From an uncultured Desulfobacterales bacterium (lineage in GTDB: Bacteria > Desulfobacterota > Desulfobulbia > Desulfobulbales > Desulfocapsaceae): DNA of 64,000 nucleotides. Under the pieces are notes generated by a model that did not search any database, was not told the DNA's origin, and saw only the letters and a list, made by a program, of their open reading frames with translations. A program made the position numbers and the translations under genes. The DNA is taken from positions 1 to 64,000 of the forward strand of contig CALGIJ010000007.1 in NCBI GenBank assembly GCA_937915545.1, written 5' to 3'. Shown piece by piece: positions 59,149 to 64,000 of this stretch. The stretch's first letter is position 1. Each line of letters opens with the position of its first letter.

Positions 59149-59943
59149 ATGGCATTACTTGAAATGGCAAATATCACCAAGACCTTTGGTGGTTTGAAGG
59201 CGATCAGCGACGTCACCTTCTCTCTCGAGAAGGGGCGGATCGTCTCCATCATCGGTCCCAACGGTGCCGGGAAAACGACGTTCTTCAACACCCTCACCGG
59301 CATCTATCGCCCCGACACCGGTACCATCAAGTTCAACGGCAAATCCCTGGTCGGCCTGCGCACGGACCAGATCGCCGCCTGTGGCATCGCGCGGACCTTC
59401 CAGAACATCCGCCTCTTTGCCGACATGACGGTCATCGAGAACATCATGGTTGGCATGCACGTCCACCTCAAGCAGTCGCCGCTGCAGACCTTGCTGCGCC
59501 TGCCGGGGTTCAACCGCGAGGAGAAGGAGGCCGAGGTCAAGGCCCTGCGCCTGATGCAGTATGTCGGTCTCAATAATGTCGAGAACGAGCTGGCCAAGAA
59601 CCTCCCCTACGGTGCCCAGCGGCGCCTCGAGATCGCCAGGGCGCTGGCTGCGGACCCGCAGCTGCTGCTCCTCGACGAACCCGCGGCCGGCATGAACCCT
59701 CAGGAAACCGAGGATATCATCAAGCTCTTCCGGGACATCCGCGACAACATGGGCATCACCATCCTCCTCATCGAGCATGACATGCGCGTGGTCATGAACA
59801 TCTCCGAGGATATCTGCGTCATGGACTACGGCGAGAAGATCGCCCAGGGCAGCCCGGCGGAGATTCGCAACAACACCAAGGTTATCGAAGCCTACCTCGG
59901 TCGCGGTGCCGTCGCCGGGCAGCATGAGGAGAAGCTACAATGA
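59149..59943 (+). CDS. livG: Branched-chain amino-acid ABC transporter ATP-binding protein
   Basis: The 264-residue ATPase has Walker A 'GPNGAGKTTFF', LivG-type 'GIARTFQNIRLF' and 'LPYGAQRRLEIARAL' as the (variant) ABC signature. Walker B 'LLLLDEPAAGMNPQE' and 'IEHDMRVVM' H-loop follow. The usual LSGGQ Ser is replaced by Tyr in LPYGA, normal for LivG. The gene end overlaps livF by four bases. Confidence 0.94.
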   Translation: MALLEMANITKTFGGLKAISDVTFSLEKGRIVSIIGPNGAGKTTFFNTLTGIYRPDTGTIKFNGKSLVGLRTDQIAACGIARTFQNIRLFADMTVIENIMVGMHVHLKQSPLQTLLRLPGFNREEKEAEVKALRLMQYVGLNNVENELAKNLPYGAQRRLEIARALAADPQLLLLDEPAAGMNPQETEDIIKLFRDIRDNMGITILLIEHDMRVVMNISEDICVMDYGEKIAQGSPAEIRNNTKVIEAYLGRGAVAGQHEEKLQ

Positions 59944-60653
59944 GTCTTCTGACAATCGACAATATCCACAGCTACTACGGACATATCCATGCCTTGAAGG
60001 GGATCTCGCTTGAGGTCAACCAGGGCGAGATCGTCTGCTTGATCGGCTCCAACGGCGCCGGCAAGAGCACCGCCCTGCGCACTATCTCCGGGCTCATGCA
60101 CCCCAAGGTGGGGCGCATCGTCTTCGACGGCAACGACATCTCCAAAATGGATGCCCACGAGATCGTCGCCAGCGGCATGGTGCATGTCCCTGAGGGACGC
60201 GGCATCTTTCCCACGCTGACGGTCAAGGAGAACCTCGAGATGGGGGCCTTCACCCTCACCGACCGGCACGTCATCGAAGAGCGCATGGAGCATGGCTTCT
60301 CCCTCTTTCCGCGCCTCAAGGAGCGTATCGACCAGTTCGGTGGCACGCTTTCCGGTGGCGAGCAGCAGATGCTGGCCATCGCCCGCGGGCTGATGCTCGA
60401 CCCCAAGCTGCTCATGCTCGACGAGCCGTCCATGGGGCTTGCGCCGATTCTTGTCGAACTCATTTTCGACATCGTCAGAAAGCTCAACGAACAGGGTACC
60501 ACCATCCTCCTCGTCGAGCAGAATGCCCTCATGGCCCTGTCCATCGCCCACCGCGGCTATGTGTTGCAGACCGGCGAGATCACCATCAGTGATTCCGCCG
60601 AGAAGCTGAGAAACGACAAGGCGGTGCAGAAGGCCTACCTCGGCATGTCCTGA
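59940..60653 (+). CDS. livF: Branched-chain amino-acid ABC transporter ATP-binding protein
   Basis: The 237-residue ATPase has Walker A 'GSNGAGKSTAL', ABC signature 'LSGGEQQMLAIARGL', Walker B 'LLMLDEPSMGLAP' and the LivF-type 'VHVPEGRGIFPTLTVKENL'. It starts at ATGA, overlapping livG. It is last in the liv operon and followed by a hairpin terminator. Confidence 0.94.
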   Translation: MSLLTIDNIHSYYGHIHALKGISLEVNQGEIVCLIGSNGAGKSTALRTISGLMHPKVGRIVFDGNDISKMDAHEIVASGMVHVPEGRGIFPTLTVKENLEMGAFTLTDRHVIEERMEHGFSLFPRLKERIDQFGGTLSGGEQQMLAIARGLMLDPKLLMLDEPSMGLAPILVELIFDIVRKLNEQGTTILLVEQNALMALSIAHRGYVLQTGEITISDSAEKLRNDKAVQKAYLGMS

Positions 60654-60681
60654 GGCCTTTGCCAACATGTGCAGCACCGAG

Positions 60682-60709
60682 CCCGGTTTTCTCGCCTGAG
60701 AAAACCGGG
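60682..60709. terminator. Bidirectional hairpin between livF and the HD-GYP gene
   Basis: CCCGGTTTTCTC (60682-60693) pairs perfectly with GAGAAAACCGGG (60698-60709) around a 4-nt loop. It ends one base before the stop codon of the convergent HD-GYP gene. The + side is only moderately T-rich. Confidence 0.65.
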
Positions 60710-60710
60710 T

Positions 60711-61802
60711 TCAGTGTTTCAGGGCATCCACTTCCTCGGGATAATCGGCATATTTGAGGGCTATCTGCCGGAACTCTTCTTCGATGGCGAGAAAGGCGTC
60801 GACGATATCCGGGTCGAAATGCGTCCCCCGTCCCTCGATGAGAATCGCCTTGGCTTTGGAGTGGCTGAAAGGTGCCTTGTAGACCCGCTTGCTGATCAAT
60901 GCGTCGTAGACATCGGCCAGGGCCATGAGCCGCCCGGAGAGGGGAATTCTTTCTCCGGCCCAGCGGTTGGGGTAGCCGCTGCCATCCCATTTTTCCTGGT
61001 GGCTCTCGGCGATTTCCAGGGCGTAGTGCAGAAAGGAGTTGCCGCCCAGTTTATTTTCCGCCTTGGCGATGGCGTTGCGGCCATAGACGGTGTGCAGCTT
61101 CATCTGGTCGAATTCCTCTTCGCTGAGCTTGCCCGGCTTGAGGAGGATATGGTCGGGAACGCCGACCTTGCCGATATCGTGGAGCGGGGCCGACTTGTAC
61201 AGGGCATCGACGGTCTGCAGGTCCAGTTCCTCGGCATACCTGGGGTTCTTACGCAGTTCCAGGGCCAGCGCCTTGACATAGTACTTGGTGCGCTGGATAT
61301 GGCCGCCGGTTTCCGGGTCGCGGTACTCCGCCAGGGCACCCATGCTCTCGATGGTTACCTCCTGGGTCAGCTCGAGCTCGGTGGTGCGCTGCTGCACCAG
61401 CAGTTCGAGGTTGTCGCGGTGCATCTTCAGCTCGAGGTGGTTTTTGACGCGGGCTTTGACGAGGAAGGGGTTGAAAGGCTTGGCGATATAGTCGACCGCG
61501 CCGAGTGAAAGGCCCCGCTCCTCGTCCTGCGCCTCCCCCAGGGCGGTGAGGAAGATGACCGGGATCTTCAGGGTGCGGGTCTCCTGTTTGAGGCGCTCGC
61601 AGACCTCGTAGCCGCTGATGCCCGGCATCATGACGTCGAGGAGGATGAGGTCCGGGGTCATCGTCGCCAGCATTTCCAGGGCGCTCTCGCCGTCGATGGC
61701 GACGCTGAGGTCGTAGAGGTCGCCCAGGGTGTCAATGAGGATGTCGACGTTTTCCTCGGTGTCGTCGACGATGAGGATCGAACATTGCCGCTGGCGGTTC
61801 AT
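60711..61802 (-). CDS. Response regulator with HD-GYP domain (c-di-GMP phosphodiesterase type)
   Basis: The 363-residue protein has a receiver domain (residues ~7-125; phospho-acceptor Asp56 in 'LLDVMMPG', Lys108 in 'AKPF') and a short coiled coil. The HD-GYP domain has His208-Asp209 in 'PLHDIGKVG' and Gly-Tyr-Pro at 276-278 in 'WDGSGYPNRW'. Such proteins hydrolyse c-di-GMP under phosphorelay control. It is encoded 1 bp after the hybrid kinase gene, so the two likely form one signalling unit. Confidence 0.92.
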   Translation of the reverse strand: MNRQRQCSILIVDDTEENVDILIDTLGDLYDLSVAIDGESALEMLATMTPDLILLDVMMPGISGYEVCERLKQETRTLKIPVIFLTALGEAQDEERGLSLGAVDYIAKPFNPFLVKARVKNHLELKMHRDNLELLVQQRTTELELTQEVTIESMGALAEYRDPETGGHIQRTKYYVKALALELRKNPRYAEELDLQTVDALYKSAPLHDIGKVGVPDHILLKPGKLSEEEFDQMKLHTVYGRNAIAKAENKLGGNSFLHYALEIAESHQEKWDGSGYPNRWAGERIPLSGRLMALADVYDALISKRVYKAPFSHSKAKAILIEGRGTHFDPDIVDAFLAIEEEFRQIALKYADYPEEVDALKH

Positions 61803-61803
61803 A

Positions 61804-64000
61804 TCATCCTCCCTGGGGGGACTGTAGGTTGGCGAGGAGCGTTGTGGTCATGGCCAGCGCCTCTTTGAAGCGATATTTTCTCACCCGCCCGGCGATGGCG
61901 GTCAGTGCGTCGCCAATCTCGACCGGCCATGGCTGCTGCAGCAAAGGGGCGAGAATGGCATCGCTCTCCCGAGGCTTGCCGTGTTGCAGGGGAGCTTTCA
62001 GCTCCCGCAGGCGCTGCTGAAGAAAACCGCTCGCGTCCGGTCCGAAGTGCTCGGTCTGGTGAGCGCCATGCACCGGTAGCGGTTGCAGCCGGTCGGCGAT
62101 CCGCTCGCAGAGCTTCTTCAATTCCCGTTTCGCCTCGGCGAGATCATGACCGATGTCTGCGTCCTCGCGCTGCAGGGCCTCCTCCAGCGCCGCCAGCCGC
62201 TGCTGCAGGGCGGTGGCGCCGAGGCTGCCGCATATTCCCTTCAGCGTATGGCAGATATGGCGGGCGCGGTTCTTTTCTCCACCCTGCAGGCAGGCGGCGA
62301 GGTCGTCGAGGTCGTTGCAGTGATCGCTGACCAGTTTCAGCAGCAGCTGGCGATAGAGGCGGCGGTTGCCGCCGAGACAGCGCAATCCGGCGAGACTGTC
62401 GATGCCGACGATGCGCGGCACTTCCTCCTCTTTGGTGGCAACATGGCCGGCAGCGGGCAGGGTGGCGCGCGGTGCGCCGTTTTCCGGCAGCCAGCGGCGC
62501 AGAAGGCGGTAGAGCAGCTCGGGGTCGATGGGCTTGCCGAGGTGGTCGTCCATGCCGGCGGCGAGGCACCGGGCACGGTCTTCGCTCATGGCGTTGGCGG
62601 TCAGGGCGAGGATTGGCGTGGTATTGCCGGTCTCGCGGATGCGCTGCGCGGCGCAGTAGCCATCCATGTCCGGCATTTGAATATCCATGAGGATGACATC
62701 GAAGCGGTTGGCGGCGGTGAGCTCGACGGCTGCCGTACCGCTGGCGGCGAGGGTGACGCGACAGCCGGTGCGGGAGAGAAGTTCGCTGGCCACCTGCTGG
62801 TTGAAGGGATTGTCCTCGACGAGGAGGACATGGGCGTGCGGAAAGCCGGGGATGGCGGCCTCACCGGGCATGGGGCGGCGGGCGCGGGGCGCGGCGTGGC
62901 CGAAGACCTCGAGAATGCTGTCGAAAAGCGCCGCCCTGGCCACTGGCTTGACGAGGAAACCGTGGATGCCCGCGGCAGTCGCTTCCCTGGCGATGTGTTC
63001 GCGACCGTAGGCGGTGACCATGATGATCCGCGGTTGCCGATCGGGCCGCCTCTCTGCAAAGATGAGGCGCGAGGCGGCGATGCCGTCCATGCCCGGCATC
63101 TCCATGTCCATGAGGATGAGGGGGATGGGCTGCGCCGCCACGATGGCCAGCGCCTCCTCGCCGCTGGCGGCGGTGACCACGCGCATGGCGAAGGTTTCCA
63201 GCGTGCTGCGCAGGATATCGCGGGAAACCGGGCTGTCGTCGACGACCAGGGCGGTAAGGCCGCTGAACCATGACGGCGGTTGGCACGGCTGGGTAGCCTG
63301 TCCCTGGCCGGGGCGGATATGTACCGAGAAGGTGAAGGTGCTGCCCTGGCCGGGAGCGGACGCGACGGCGATGTCGCCCTGCATGAGTTGCACCAGCCGC
63401 TTGCAAATGGCCAGACCGAGGCCGGTGCCACCATACTTCCTGGTGGTCGAGCCGTCCGCCTGGGTGAAGGAGGTGAAGAGCTTGTCGCTTTGCTCGCGGC
63501 TCATGCCGATGCCCTGGTCGCTGACGGCGAAAACAAGGCGCATGGCCTCGGCGGTGTGCTGCTGGACGTCGATTGCCACGACGATCTCGCCGCGCTGCGA
63601 AAATTTGATGGCGTTACCCACCAGGTTGATCAGCACCTGCCGCAGCCGCAGCGGGTCGCCATAGAGATACGGCGGGACGCGCGGCTGTACCTGAAAGAGC
63701 AGCTCGAGGCCCTTTTCCGCAGCCTTGATGGCGAACACGTCGGCGACGTTCTGGAGCAGCGATTCGAGGCTGAAGTCGGTGAGCTCCAGATCCATCTTGC
63801 CGGCCTCGATCTTGGAAAAATCGAGGATGTCGTTGATGATGTCGAGCAGCGAGTTGGCGGCGGCATGGGCCTTGTGCAGATAGTCGCGCTGCTTGGCATT
63901 GAGTTCTGTCTGCAGGGCGAGGTGGATCATGCCGATGACCGCGTTCATCGGTGTCCTGATCTCGTGGCTCATGCGGGCGAGGAAATCGCTCTTGGCCTGA
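61804..64000 (-). CDS. Hybrid sensor histidine kinase, N-terminus beyond the window
   Basis: The visible ~730 residues begin inside the dimerisation domain ('AKSDFLARMSHEIRTPMNAV', His in SHEIRTP). They continue with the ATPase domain (N box 'NLVGNAIKF', G boxes 'DQGIGMS' and 'GGTGLGLAI'). Two receiver domains follow ('LILMDMEMPGMDG' and 'VILMDIQMPDMDG'), then a histidine phosphotransfer domain ('ICHTLKGICGSLGA'). It is a BarA/ArcB-like multi-step relay kinase. The sensory part is missing because the frame is open to the right edge. Its partner is probably the HD-GYP regulator next door. Confidence 0.92.
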   Translation of the reverse strand, partial: QAKSDFLARMSHEIRTPMNAVIGMIHLALQTELNAKQRDYLHKAHAAANSLLDIINDILDFSKIEAGKMDLELTDFSLESLLQNVADVFAIKAAEKGLELLFQVQPRVPPYLYGDPLRLRQVLINLVGNAIKFSQRGEIVVAIDVQQHTAEAMRLVFAVSDQGIGMSREQSDKLFTSFTQADGSTTRKYGGTGLGLAICKRLVQLMQGDIAVASAPGQGSTFTFSVHIRPGQGQATQPCQPPSWFSGLTALVVDDSPVSRDILRSTLETFAMRVVTAASGEEALAIVAAQPIPLILMDMEMPGMDGIAASRLIFAERRPDRQPRIIMVTAYGREHIAREATAAGIHGFLVKPVARAALFDSILEVFGHAAPRARRPMPGEAAIPGFPHAHVLLVEDNPFNQQVASELLSRTGCRVTLAASGTAAVELTAANRFDVILMDIQMPDMDGYCAAQRIRETGNTTPILALTANAMSEDRARCLAAGMDDHLGKPIDPELLYRLLRRWLPENGAPRATLPAAGHVATKEEEVPRIVGIDSLAGLRCLGGNRRLYRQLLLKLVSDHCNDLDDLAACLQGGEKNRARHICHTLKGICGSLGATALQQRLAALEEALQREDADIGHDLAEAKRELKKLCERIADRLQPLPVHGAHQTEHFGPDASGFLQQRLRELKAPLQHGKPRESDAILAPLLQQPWPVEIGDALTAIAGRVRKYRFKEALAMTTTLLANLQSPQGG

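Noticed and set aside
1..64000. CRISPR arrays, tRNA or rRNA genes
   Set aside because: No regularly spaced direct repeats, no cloverleaf candidates with a T-loop consensus, and no rRNA-like stretch were seen by eye. A covariance-model search would be decisive.

Overview
The window looks like chromosomal DNA from a high-GC, anaerobic, Gram-negative bacterium. I infer a Desulfobacterota (former deltaproteobacterial) lineage, possibly Desulfobulbales. The basis is the mix of a corrinoid methyltransferase locus, sigma-54 control, a full liv transporter and an E. coli-type homodimeric pyruvate dehydrogenase E1. No rRNA or other marker gene is present, so this is inference. I saw no tRNA, rRNA or CRISPR array.

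Region 1 (1-17.6 kb) is a surface-polysaccharide or glycoconjugate locus, with all genes on the + strand. It holds GT4 and GT2 glycosyltransferases, a small-molecule methyltransferase, a SPASM-like radical SAM protein, a polyprenyl-phosphate sugar transferase with a DUF2304 partner, a large multi-spanning membrane protein and an ElyC/YdcF-like protein. The first ~9.4 kb are visibly AT-rich compared with the rest and carry a decayed IS3-family element (3663-4897), which suggests horizontal acquisition.

Region 2 (17.7-32.3 kb) is mostly core metabolism and housekeeping: rsgA (-), a nitroreductase, then aceE, aceF and lpd, a UvrD-type helicase, slyX, an AEC transporter, csaA and selO. A type II toxin-antitoxin pair sits in each gap of the dehydrogenase operon: higBA between aceE and aceF, and a brnT-type pair between aceF and lpd. 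Each pair has its own predicted promoter placed so close to the toxin ATG that the mRNA would be essentially leaderless.

Region 3 (32.3-43.9 kb) is the most interesting part. It is a complete-looking quaternary-amine demethylation locus: BCCT transporter, DUF1638-hydantoinase A fusion, PAS/sigma-54 activator, MttB-superfamily methyltransferase without an in-frame amber codon, a second BCCT transporter, corrinoid protein, and methylcorrinoid:tetrahydrofolate methyltransferase. Both transcription units start with near-consensus -24/-12 promoters. About 110 bp upstream of each lies the same AAAATATTTT-centred element, a likely binding site for the activator encoded between them. No RamA/RamQ-type reductive activator is visible, so the ASKHA-fold fusion protein is a candidate for corrinoid reactivation.

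Region 4 (44-54.9 kb) holds small housekeeping and unknown genes: a membrane protein, MinD-like ATPase with zinc-ribbon partner, Sir2, DUF1992, carboxylesterase, YqeY, PrmA and Lrp. It also holds a TauE/SafE (TSUP) exporter split over two genes behind a third strong sigma-54 promoter, a HEAT-repeat protein, a PEGA lipoprotein and a HAD-like protein.

Region 5 (54.9-64 kb) is a livJHMGF branched-chain amino-acid ABC transporter with a structured leader and a livJ-livH attenuator hairpin. It is followed on the - strand by an HD-GYP response regulator and a hybrid histidine kinase that runs off the right edge.
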